Source: Syntrophorhabdaceae bacterium
GTDB taxonomy: Bacteria; Desulfobacterota; Syntrophorhabdia; Syntrophorhabdales; Syntrophorhabdaceae
Assembly: GCA_026415015.1 (NCBI GenBank)
Contig: JAOAHW010000031.1
Coordinates: 1 to 15,589, forward strand
Length of the DNA: 15,589 bases
Direction of reading: 5' to 3'
Numbering within the stretch: the stretch's first letter is position 1; every line of letters starts with the position of its first letter. Below the pieces are notes generated by a model that saw only the letters and a list, made by a program, of their open reading frames with translations, had not been told where the DNA came from and made no database searches. The position numbers were made by a program, and so were the translations under genes. Below are positions 1 through 8,447 of the stretch, piece after piece.

Positions 1-84
1 ATAGAGAGCGAGATAGACGACCAATCCATAACCATGACAGAGGCAAGCTATGTATCCAATGGCATGCTCGGGGTTGGGGTCTGA
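1..84 (+). CDS. Possible 3' end of a plus-strand gene (product unknown)
   Basis: An open frame enters from the left edge and ends at TGA (82-84), giving 27 residues that finish ...YVSNGMLGVGV. I do not recognise the product. Such a short open stretch could arise by chance, and the opposite strand is also partly open here. The main support is a rho-independent-type hairpin with a T run that overlaps the stop codon on the same strand. If real, the gene converges on the molybdenum hydroxylase gene that ends at 151. Confidence 0.3.
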   Translation: MESEIDDQSITMTEASYVSNGMLGVGV

Positions 85-102
85 TAGGTAGTCAGATTTT
101 TT
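80..102 (+). terminator. Rho-independent terminator candidate
   Basis: TCTGAT (80-85), loop AGGTA and GTCAGA (91-96) form a six-pair stem that includes one T-G pair. It is followed directly by TTTTTT (97-102). The stem is short and not GC-rich, so strength is uncertain. It overlaps the TGA at 82-84 of the plus-strand open frame entering the window. Confidence 0.5.
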
Positions 103-150
103 AGGTTTAACAAAAGAAGATATCAAAACTACTGGGATTAACAAACTCTA

Positions 151-2452
151 TTAACCTAATTTAGGCCTGCGGCTGCCAGCCATTGCCATAAATAATCTTT
201 CAGGTGTCACAGGTATAGAGTCTGACAATACACCTGTGGCATCATAGATGGCATGGATTACAGCAGGTGCCACAGCTACTGTCACTGCCTCGGCAATGCC
301 CTTTGCCCCGAATGGCCCGCTCTCTTCATGACCCTCCACAGGTAAGACCTTTACCTTAGGGGCATCAAGGGCTGTATATATCTTTGATGTAGCAAGCTCA
401 TCTGTGAGGGTTATACCATCTTTCATTACCACATCTTCGAGGAGGGCATAACCTGCCCCCATCAGGCTTCCACCCTCTGCCTGACCCTCAAGGCCCATGG
501 GGTTAATCACAACACCACAATCAGGCAGGCTTATTATCTCCTTTATGTGACATTGACCTGTCTGCGTGTCTACCTCGATCCTTACTATATTACCTATGGC
601 ACTATAGACATAATGGGGGATGCAGTATGCCTCAAATGGTGCATCTGCATTGGGGACATCAAAGGCACCATGGGCAGTATCCATATGTCTTTCAATAAGT
701 ACAGGTGCTATATCTCTGTAGGAACATATTTTTTTCAATGACTGTCTCTCAAAAATGCTGCTGTCTTTTATAATGAGGTTTTCTTTTTCTATGCCATATA
801 ACTCAGATGCCACATCTATGATGGACTTGAGCATATTTTTTGAACCATCTACGATGGCATTTCCTGTGGCATATACAGCCCTTGATGAGGAAGAGGCAGA
901 AGAATTCGGTGCAAGCCCTGAGTCTCCATATATGACTTTAATCATAGATATGGGACACTTAAGTGCCTCTGCACCTATCTGGGCATAGCAGGTGGCATTG
1001 CCCTGGCCAAGGTCAGGGCAACCGCAGGCTATATGGAATAATCCTTTTTCATCAATTTTAATGGATGCCCTGCCTGTATCAGGTAGGTTTTTGCCGTATC
1101 CCACAGGGTGGATACCTATAGCTACCCCTACCCCTCTTTTAATCCAGGGTCCTTTCGATTTCTTTTTCCATTTTACTCTATCCTTCCATGTTTTAGATTC
1201 CCTTATCCTCTCAAGGATTGTTTTTGCCTCAAGGCTCTGTGTGACCCTATAGCCAAGGGGCGATATATCACCTCGGGATAATACATTTTTAAGTCGGAGA
1301 TCCACAGGGTCCATGCCAAGCCTTTCTGCAATGAGGTTCATCTGGCTTTCCATGGCATAGGCAGCCTGGGGTGTCCCAAAACCCCTAACTGCCCCTGAGA
1401 TGCCATTGTTTGTATATACACAGTATCCTGTAACACGGGCATTAGGTATTTTATACGGCCCGCATGCTGCCTCCATGGTAAGGCTCAAGACACCGAAACC
1501 AACAGATGCATATGCCCCAGTGTCTGCATATATGGTCACATCATTGCCGAGGAGTTCCCCTTTTTTTGAGACTGCGGTCTTTATTTTAATAACCATGGGG
1601 TGACGCTTAAGTCCACAAACAATAGAGTCTCTCCTTGACAGGACTATCTTTATAGGCCTGCCTGTCTTGAGTGTTAAAAGGCCAAGGTGTATCTGGGTGG
1701 TTATCTCCTCTTTGCCTCCAAAGGCACCGCCTACAGGGTTACTGATTATCCTTATTTTTTCTAAGGGATAACCAAGGGAACGGGCTACCTGCATCTGTTC
1801 CCTGTGCGGGTGCTGTCCACTGCACCATATGGTTATATTGCCCTCCCCATCTATTGCTGCTACACCTGACTCTGTCTCTAAAAAAGCAGGCATCTGTCTC
1901 GATGTCCTATATGTATTCTCAACAACAAGAAAGGCATCTTTTAATGCAGATTCTACATCTCCATTATTTATGGTGTTCTGCCAGAGGATATTACCCTGAG
2001 CAAACTGCCATGGCTTCTCTTCATGGACAAGGGTTTGAGATGTAACAGCAGCTACAGGGTCATCAACAACAGGGAGGGGTTCATACTCAATACCGATGGC
2101 ATCAAGGCCAGAGGCAAGGGCATCTTCTGTCTCTGCGGCCACAAGGGCTATTGCATCACCCACATACCTCACCTTATCTTTACACAGGACAGGCTGGTCC
2201 TGGACAACAATACCAAAACCATTAAGTCCTGACACATCCTCATAGGTCAATACAGCAACAACACCGGATTGCTTTTTTGCCTTTTCTGTATAAATCTTTT
2301 TGATGCGGGCATGGGGATAGGTGCTTCTTTTTATACCTCCCCAGAGCATATCAGGCAATACCATATCAGAGGCATACCTTGTAGTCCCCTTTACCTTATC
2401 GAGGCCATCTATCCTGGGGGACAGACCTGCCTATCCATCTTGTGGATTTCAT
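151..2452 (-). CDS. Xanthine dehydrogenase family molybdopterin-binding subunit, frameshifted near its N-terminus
   Basis: This is the large, molybdenum-cofactor-binding subunit of a xanthine dehydrogenase/aldehyde oxidase-family hydroxylase, which oxidises N-heterocycles or aldehydes with water as oxygen donor. The long frame (2364-151, 737 codons) starts inside the domain. Numbered from its first Met, GGAFGGKE lies at 212-219, the AVRGFG arginine at 327, the serine-rich cofactor segment at 487-495 and the C-terminal catalytic Glu at 692 in GAKGIAE. These match the Glu/Arg/Glu active-site set of xanthine dehydrogenase. Upstream of 2364 the same frame continues back as RIDGLDKVKGTTRYASD. The expected start, MKSTRWIGRSVP, is in another frame beginning at ATG 2452. 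The switch falls in a G5 run (2416-2420), where one base fewer would restore a 766-residue protein. A stop lies directly before ATG 2452. No FAD or iron-sulphur subunit gene is adjacent. Substrate is not predictable. Confidence 0.85.
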
Positions 2453-2461
2453 TTAAGCCCA

Positions 2462-2490
2462 ATTATATTATTTTTATAATCCATAGACAA
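2462..2490 (-). promoter_or_regulatory. Sigma70-type promoter for the molybdenum hydroxylase gene
   Basis: On the minus strand a TTGTCT -35 (2485-2490) and a perfect TATAAT -10 (2462-2467) are separated by 17 bp. The -10 ends only 9 nt before ATG 2452, so the transcript would start at or within a few bases of the start codon and be nearly leaderless. No convincing Shine-Dalgarno precedes that ATG, which fits. The region is AT-rich, so a chance match is possible. Confidence 0.45.
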
Positions 2491-2979
2491 TGTTTTTATA
2501 TCGCATGTTTGGGGCACTATGGTTTATCTTACATTCTACCCTGCCCTTGCTTACATAATATGCAGCTCAAGTTTCTCCATCAGCCTCTTTGTCTTTGTGA
2601 ATATGTTTTATGGATATTTTGGGAAATTTATATGACTTTCCTCGATAATTAAATATTCTTCACATTATCTTAAAACCATAAAAAAAGTTTCATTGAAACA
2701 ACTGGTTGGTCTATCTTAAATTACAGAAACAACTATTGGCTATAAAGTTAACAAGGAGTAAAAAAATCACTGGTAAAGGTGGATTAAACTCATAGATGTT
2801 GAATAGTTATTGAGGAATGTCCCCTAATTGCACTCTATCGTTTTGTTCACAGCCAAGGAAGAAAGCCTCATAGCTGTAATCAGGATGATTAGGATGGCAG
2901 CCTATTGTGAAACATGATTCAAACAAAGGACAGAAGGACGAATATCATGCGTGTGAAGCGGCTGCTTTATGGAAAATAA

Positions 2980-3094
2980 AATGTCCTGCTTTGTAAGGCG
3001 TCTCGTCTCTCAATGGGTCCTGGACCCCACAGAGACCCTTCACCAGGTTATGTGTCCAGGCACACCTGGATCTCGACCTTACAAGCAAGACATT
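2980..3094. other. 115-nt three-way-junction inverted-repeat element (structured RNA or small mobile element candidate)
   Basis: Two arms, AATGTCCTGCTTTGTAAGG (2980-2998) and CCTTACAAGCAAGACATT (3077-3094), pair over 17 bp with one mismatch and one bulge. Between them lie two further hairpins. GTCTCT/AGAGAC (3005-3010 with 3031-3036) encloses GGGTC/GACCC. CCAGG/CCTGG (3043-3047 with 3065-3069) encloses TGTG/CACA. Linkers are only 6-7 nt, so the whole folds as a compact three-way junction. The inside is GC-rich in an AT-rich gap. I do not recognise a known RNA family. It could be a non-coding RNA, a MITE-like or REP-like element, or a DNA cruciform. Orientation is unknown. Confidence 0.5.
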
Positions 3095-3157
3095 AATATA
3101 TATAGCATAAACAGGGAAATGTAAATATGATAGAAATCAAAATGCCTATTTAAAATA

Positions 3158-3262
3158 GAAATGTCCTGATAAAGGTTCCTGCGTTTAATATCCTTTCCTT
3201 CCATACTGCATTTTCCTTATAGAAACAAAGAAACGATATATCGTTTGTATGTAGGACATTTC
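3158..3262. repeat. Inverted repeat (10-bp arms) enclosing a 16-bp palindrome
   Basis: GAAATGTCCT (3158-3167) and AGGACATTTC (3253-3262) are perfect 10-bp inverted arms about 105 bp apart end to end. Inside, AAACGATATATCGTTT (3231-3246) is a perfect 16-bp palindrome. The arm core ATGTCCT also begins the left arm of the larger element at 2980, so both may derive from related repeat units. No T run suggests a terminator. A protein-binding site at the palindrome is possible. Confidence 0.4.
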
Positions 3263-3418
3263 AAAATTGCATGGATAGGAGATAATTATTTTGGGATAAT
3301 ATTATTCATAAGTTAACCCTTTAAAAACTTAACGACTCTTGTTTTGGCCTCAGAGTATAAAGAAGCTTTATAGACGGGAAACACTGGTTGGATAATCATG
3401 TTCGTATTACAATGCACA

Positions 3419-3474
3419 TAACCAACGAGATAGTGATGCAATTTGATTCGGATCGTTCAAATTAGCGGCATTGG

Positions 3475-3477
<3 letters not shown>
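3419..3477. repeat. Nested inverted repeats at the 3' end of the restriction gene
   Basis: TAACCAA (3419-3425) pairs with TTGGTTA (3471-3477), and AATTTGA (3440-3446) pairs with TCAAATT (3457-3463). On the minus strand the outer arm begins at the TAA stop codon of the restriction gene. The fold has an asymmetric internal loop (7 versus 14 nt). It lacks a U tract, so it may act as an mRNA-stabilising 3' structure rather than a terminator. Confidence 0.4.
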
Positions 3478-4349
<872 letters not shown>

Positions 4350-4353
<4 letters not shown>

Positions 4354-5792
4354 TGCGATTTTCTCCAGACGTAAATGCACTTACGCAGAGCTTCGCGTCC
4401 ATGTTCCCCCATTTGCTGGCTACTGTTGCCTTTGCCGCTTGGCAAAACGAAGATATGTTCAACATGAAAACCTAATTTCTCTGCAATATTAGAGAGGATC
4501 GTATCTACTGAAATACTCGCTCCTGCATAACGGACATTATCATTGATCATAAACAAAGGTGCGTTCGATTTTAGAACACGTGCGCACTCAGCGATAACAC
4601 AAGCCATCTCATAGAAATAACCCCTGACCATCCTGGGAATTCCATTGTTGTTCAATGTTCCCTGAGCTTTTTTGTCTTCCAAGTATTTTAGGATGACTTG
4701 TAGTAATTCCTGCTCCTCAGCAACAGCCAGCGCAGTTTTCCATCGAGGATTTAACCTCAACAAGTCTTTTGGGCGGTTTTCTACTGTGCAACTAAGCATT
4801 TCTTGACGAAGTCTCAGTAATTCATCTTCGTCTATTCCCAACAACGCGAGCTCCAGTGCATACGTGCGTGTATAATCATAGCGGTTGCAGTAAGGCGGAG
4901 AGGTCATAATGGCATCGTAAGCATTATCGGGTAATCGGGGCAATATTTGCAGACATGAGCCATCATATAAACGGATTTGGCCTTGAAGTTTTTCAACAGG
5001 AAACAAACTCGTTTTGTGAACAGGTGATATGTCCGATAAAATCTCTTTTATTTTTTCACAAATAGCTTGCTCGAACTCTGGAATTTCAGCTTTCTCAAAA
5101 ACCTTCTTGCCGTGTGTGCGTCCAGAGCGGTGATCCCACCGAAGATATTGACCATCCTTTCGGGTAAAACTGACGGATTCTAGTACGCAAAGCAAGGCAA
5201 AGCGCAAGACAGATTGAACCTTGTTATTCTCTTTTTGACAAGCACCTATATATTTTTCGATGGCTTTTTTTGTTTTTTCAGGATAAGCACCTTGCGTGAT
5301 TCGTAGGGCCGGCAGGGGGACGCTCATTGACGACTGCTCCCAAACCCTCAGCATCGACCACTCGCGCAATCTCTCGAAATCTTCGGGAGTGAAGTCGGTA
5401 TCTAAAATTTGTTTAGCCATAATGATTTCGCGACCAATGGGCAACAACTCGACCCCATCCGCATCTATGCCCATTCCGCTTGCGGCAAACAAAGCCGTCC
5501 CACTGCCCGCAAAAGGGTCTAAGATTCTGCCTGCGTGAATGCTGTATTTGTTAAATAAATGCTCGACTAAAGAAGCCGAAAATGCTTCCTTGAATTTGTA
5601 CCAGCGAAAAATGGGCCTGGCTTTGTTAGCTTGAAAACTAACCATAAGACGAGAGAATGAAGGCTGAACGACAATTTTGCCTTTGAATTGTTGAAACAGT
5701 TGTTTATCCAGGCGGGATATTTCACTCAGAACAGGGTTCTTTTTGCTTGCAAAGACATCAGAAATTTCAATTTGTTGATTCAAGATTGCCAC
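4350..5792 (-). CDS. Type II DNA methyltransferase (N4-cytosine type likely), partner of the AvaI/BsoBI-like enzyme
   Basis: Amino-methyltransferase of 480 residues that would protect host sites from the adjacent nuclease, using S-adenosylmethionine. The cofactor motif I, DPFAGSGT, is at 92-99, preceded by a motif X-like FRWYKFKEAFS (62-72). The catalytic motif IV, TSPPY, is at 297-301. SPPY is most common in N4-cytosine enzymes, and AvaI's methylase is of that kind and near 482 residues, but N6-adenine cannot be excluded. About 200 residues separate motifs I and IV, an arrangement of the m4C/m6A group in which the cofactor motif comes first. The start is GTG at 5792 with a weak GAGAG upstream, and no in-frame ATG near it is better. 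The gene overlaps the nuclease start by 4 bp. No separate controller gene is visible, but a palindrome overlaps the predicted promoter. Confidence 0.85.
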
Positions 5793-5808
5793 TACACTCT
5801 CATAAGTT

Positions 5809-5846
5809 ACTTAGATAAGTATACCCTACCATTGATAATGAAACAA
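5809..5846 (-). promoter_or_regulatory. Promoter of the restriction-modification operon with overlapping palindrome
   Basis: On the minus strand TTGTTT (5841-5846) and TATACT (5818-5823) are 17 bp apart, placing the start site near 5811 and leaving a leader of about 18 nt before GTG 5792. ACTTA-ga-TAAGT (5809-5820, plus-strand reading) is an inverted repeat covering the end of the -10 and the start site. That is the position expected for a repressor, possibly the methyltransferase itself acting as autoregulator. This is inference from position. Confidence 0.45.
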
Positions 5847-5868
5847 AAATGCTCAACATAAATTTTAC

Positions 5869-5882
5869 AGACCAATTGGTCT
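5869..5882. promoter_or_regulatory. 14-bp perfect palindrome, TetR-type operator-like
   Basis: AGACCAATTGGTCT is a perfect palindrome. The AGACC-N4-GGTCT layout resembles operators of some TetR-family regulators such as NemR, as recalled. It lies about 22 bp upstream of the predicted methyltransferase -35. No regulator gene is in the window. The stretch 5883-6027 contains AT-rich DNA and one 13-codon plus-strand frame, but no real gene. Confidence 0.35.
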
Positions 5883-6027
5883 CCGAATATGCTGCCCAAC
5901 ATTATTTTTTTAATTTTGTTCTATTTACAAAAAAAATAGTACATGGCTCGCAAAAAGTTGTCAAGGAGATGTTTATTATAATGGTCTATCGGGAACGTCG
6001 TTCATATTTTACAGCTATCTAAAAAAA

Positions 6028-6732
6028 TTAAAGTCCCAGGAAGGCCTTTCTTATCTCTTCTGTCTCTAAGAGCTCCCTGCCTTTTCCCTCTTTGATGGTT
6101 CTTCCTGTCTGTAGGACATATCCCCTGTCTGCAAGCTGGAGTGATTCAAAGACATTCTGCTCTACAAGGAGTATTGTCTTTCCCATCTCCCTTAGATGGG
6201 ATACAGCCTCAAGCATCTCATCCACGAGCTTTGGCATAAGCCCAAGGGATGGTTCATCAAGCATGAGGAGTTTGGGGCTTGACATCAAACCCCTGCCAAT
6301 GGCAAGCATCTGCTGTTCCCCGCCGCTTAATGTCCCGCTTAACTGCATACGCCTCTCTTTTAGGCGGGGGAATAGGCCGTAGACAAACTCAAGGTTTTTC
6401 TTTAATTCCTCTTTGTCATCCAGTATAAACCCACCGAGTTCAAGGTTATCCTCCACTGTCAATGGCCCGAATATGAGTCGTGCCTCAGGTATGTAAGTAA
6501 TACCAAGCTGGACAATATCCGGTGTTGAGAGTTTATGGATCTCCTTTCCCTCAAAGGTTATTGTGCCTTTCGAAGGATGGAGGGCACCTGCTATGGTCTT
6601 AAGGAGTGTTGATTTTCCTGCACCGTTGGAGCCCACAACGGTCACAAGCTCACCCTTATTCACCTCCAGTGATACATTGTGGATTATGGGTATGCCGCTG
6701 TAGCGGACCTCTATGTCAGTGACTTTTAGCAT
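6028..6732 (-). CDS. livF: Branched-chain amino acid-type ABC transporter ATPase, LivF
   Basis: Second ATPase of the importer, 234 residues, close to E. coli LivF. It drives import by hydrolysing ATP at the cytoplasmic face together with LivG. Walker A GSNGAGKST is at 34-42, the ABC signature LSGGEQQ at 135-141 and Walker B KLLMLDEP at 154-161. LVEQN replaces the usual H-loop histidine, as is normal for LivF. I chose ATG 6732, which has GGTGA upstream. Longer TTG or GTG starts at 6744 and 6741 are possible. The gene overlaps the livG end by 17 nt and is the last liv gene. No clear terminator follows, so readthrough into the restriction-modification genes is possible. Confidence 0.93.
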   Translation of the reverse strand: MLKVTDIEVRYSGIPIIHNVSLEVNKGELVTVVGSNGAGKSTLLKTIAGALHPSKGTITFEGKEIHKLSTPDIVQLGITYIPEARLIFGPLTVEDNLELGGFILDDKEELKKNLEFVYGLFPRLKERRMQLSGTLSGGEQQMLAIGRGLMSSPKLLMLDEPSLGLMPKLVDEMLEAVSHLREMGKTILLVEQNVFESLQLADRGYVLQTGRTIKEGKGRELLETEEIRKAFLGL

Positions 6733-7447
6733 ATTTTTCACCAAGATAGGCCTTTATTACATCAGGGTTCTTTACTATCATATCAGGGGGTCCCTCTGCT
6801 ATCTTTATACCGCTGTCAAGTACTATGACCCTTCCTGATACAGACATGACCATCTCCATAATATGCTCTATAAGAAAGATCGTTATGCCCTTCTCTGTAT
6901 TGAGCCTTTTCAAAAGTCCTACCATCTCATCTGTCTCAGTATGATTAAGCCCTGATGCCACTTCATCAAGCATAAGGAGTTCAGGCTTTGTTGCCAGTGC
7001 CCTTGCAAGCCCCACCTTCCTCTGTCTTGCTATGGGTAGTTCGTTTATATGATATTCCTTAATATCAGTTAACCCTAAAGATTCAATAATCTCCATGGCC
7101 TCTGCCCTTGCCACATCCCTTTTTTCAGTCCTGCTGAAGGCCCCTACCATGACATTTTCAAGGACCGTGAGGCCCGTTGTCACCTTCATAATCTGAAATG
7201 TCCTCCCTATGCCTTCTCTACTGGTCTGGAAGGATTTAAAACCTGTTATATCCTTTCCCTTGAAGAGGATTTTTCCTGAATTGGGTCTGTAGTAACCTAC
7301 AATACAGTTAAAGAGTGTAGTCTTTCCTGCACCATTTGGCCCTATAAGACCTACTATCTCCCCTTTCTCTATCTCAAAGGAGACATTGTTGTTTGCCACA
7401 AGGCCTCCAAAGTCTTTGACAATATTTTTTACCTCAAGGAAAGCCAA
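6716..7447 (-). CDS. livG: Branched-chain amino acid-type ABC transporter ATPase, LivG
   Basis: First ATPase of the importer. I chose a TTG start at 7447, one base after the livM stop, because AAGGGG lies just upstream and it gives the family-typical beginning M/L-AFLEVKNIVKDFGG (243 residues). The longer frame to 7516 would put 23 atypical residues inside livM. Walker A GPNGAGKTT is at 36-44, Walker B ELLMLDEV at about 156-163 and the H-loop His at 195 (LIEHIM). The ABC signature region reads LPIARQRKVGLARAL and lacks the usual SGG/SYG core, a degenerate form I recall in some LivG subfamilies. Paired with LivF, whose signature is canonical. Confidence 0.93.
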   Translation of the reverse strand: MAFLEVKNIVKDFGGLVANNNVSFEIEKGEIVGLIGPNGAGKTTLFNCIVGYYRPNSGKILFKGKDITGFKSFQTSREGIGRTFQIMKVTTGLTVLENVMVGAFSRTEKRDVARAEAMEIIESLGLTDIKEYHINELPIARQRKVGLARALATKPELLMLDEVASGLNHTETDEMVGLLKRLNTEKGITIFLIEHIMEMVMSVSGRVIVLDSGIKIAEGPPDMIVKNPDVIKAYLGEKYAKSH

Positions 7448-7448
7448 G

Positions 7449-8447
7449 CTATCTACCCCTTTTTCTGAATTGTTCAATGATGCCCCAGATACCTTTTGGC
7501 TGATATGCCGAGACAATCATAATAAGCATGGCGTATATCATAAAATCTATGCCTGTGAGGCCTTTGTGACCGCCAAGCCAGCTCCCTAAAAACCTGTCAA
7601 GGGGGACGAGAAATGCAGCGCCTATTATAGGGCCCCACAGTGATGCTGCCCCACCAAGCATGGCCATAAGGGCAATCTTTATGGACAGGGAGAGCTCCAT
7701 AACAGAGGCAGGGTCTATATAGAGGTTATAGACCGCCATAAACCCACCGCCTACAGCCACAAAGGCAGATGCAATAGAATAGGCCTTTATCTTGCACCAC
7801 CTTATATCAATGCCCAGGCTCTCTGCTGCATCCTCATCATCCTTTATCATCCTCAACTGATAACCTAACTTTGATTTCCTGAACCAGTTCATATAAAAGA
7901 TGGCTATGTAGAAAAGCCCCATTATAAAGTAATAGTAGTATGTATCTGACTTGAACTGCATGTATAAGAAATCAGGGTGCTCATGTATGGGGAGCTCTAT
8001 GCCCTTTGCAGCACCTACAAGATTCCAGTTATCAAATATATCCTTGAGGACAAGGGATGTGCATATGGTGGCAATGGCAAAATAGTGTCCCTTTAACCTG
8101 AAAAGGGGATACCCTATTATAAAGGAATATCCCAGGGCAATAAGCACACCTATGGGCATGGATATCCAGAACGGGACCTTCCACCACACCATCATAAGGG
8201 CAACAGTATAGGCACCTATACCCACATATTGTGCCTTACCAAGCTCAACCTGACCACCGTATCCACCTATAGTATTCCACCCCATCCCAAAAAGGGAAAA
8301 GAGCATGAATTGTATCATTACGGTCTTGACAAATGAGCCTACCCCAAGCCATGGGAAGACAAGGAGAAAGACTGTGAATATATAGAAACAGACCCTCTCT
8401 GTCTTTGAAAAATCACTGAAATCAAGGGCATCTTTTAGTTTTTCCAT
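7449..8447 (-). CDS. livM: Branched-chain amino acid-type ABC transporter permease, LivM
   Basis: Inner-membrane permease of 332 residues with repeated hydrophobic segments, the first around residues 19-38. The LivM-family hallmark near residues 59-80 reads GGYGGQVELGKA followed by FVGIGAY-like YVGIGAY. A coupling-loop-like stretch, DDEDAAESLGIDIRWCKIKA, is at 203-222 and is where the ATPase docks. ATG 8447 overlaps the end of livH by 13 nt, which suggests translational coupling. It forms the heterodimeric channel with LivH for the ligand delivered by the binding protein. Confidence 0.93.
   Translation of the reverse strand: MEKLKDALDFSDFSKTERVCFYIFTVFLLVFPWLGVGSFVKTVMIQFMLFSLFGMGWNTIGGYGGQVELGKAQYVGIGAYTVALMMVWWKVPFWISMPIGVLIALGYSFIIGYPLFRLKGHYFAIATICTSLVLKDIFDNWNLVGAAKGIELPIHEHPDFLYMQFKSDTYYYYFIMGLFYIAIFYMNWFRKSKLGYQLRMIKDDEDAAESLGIDIRWCKIKAYSIASAFVAVGGGFMAVYNLYIDPASVMELSLSIKIALMAMLGGAASLWGPIIGAAFLVPLDRFLGSWLGGHKGLTGIDFMIYAMLIMIVSAYQPKGIWGIIEQFRKRGR

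Larger units (their letters stand above)
2491..3418. other. Gene-free stretch with several inverted repeats
   Basis: No convincing coding frame was found on either strand between the molybdenum hydroxylase promoter and the restriction gene. It holds the folded element at 2980-3094, the inverted repeat at 3158-3262 with a 16-bp palindrome inside it, and a TATAAAG-aag-CTTTATA hairpin (3356-3372) that has no T run. On the minus strand there is a nine-codon frame, MEKLELHIM, which I regard as noise. Confidence 0.5.

Noticed and set aside
2269..2652. Plus-strand open frame of 127 codons opposite the start of the molybdenum hydroxylase
   Set aside because: It is the complement of a real coding region plus AT-rich spacer, has no recognisable domain, and its composition is that of a shadow frame.
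3161..3173. The 13-mer ATGTCCTGATAAA occurs here and again at 15529-15541
   Set aside because: A few shared 13-mers are expected by chance in an AT-rich window of this size, and the flanks do not match.
2980..3262. CRISPR array or direct-repeat array in the gene-free stretch
   Set aside because: The repeated elements are inverted arms, not evenly spaced direct repeats, and no cas-like gene is present.
5991..6003. GAACG-T-CGTTC inverted repeat downstream of livF as a terminator
   Set aside because: Five-base arms with a one-base centre cannot form a stable hairpin and no T run follows on the minus strand.
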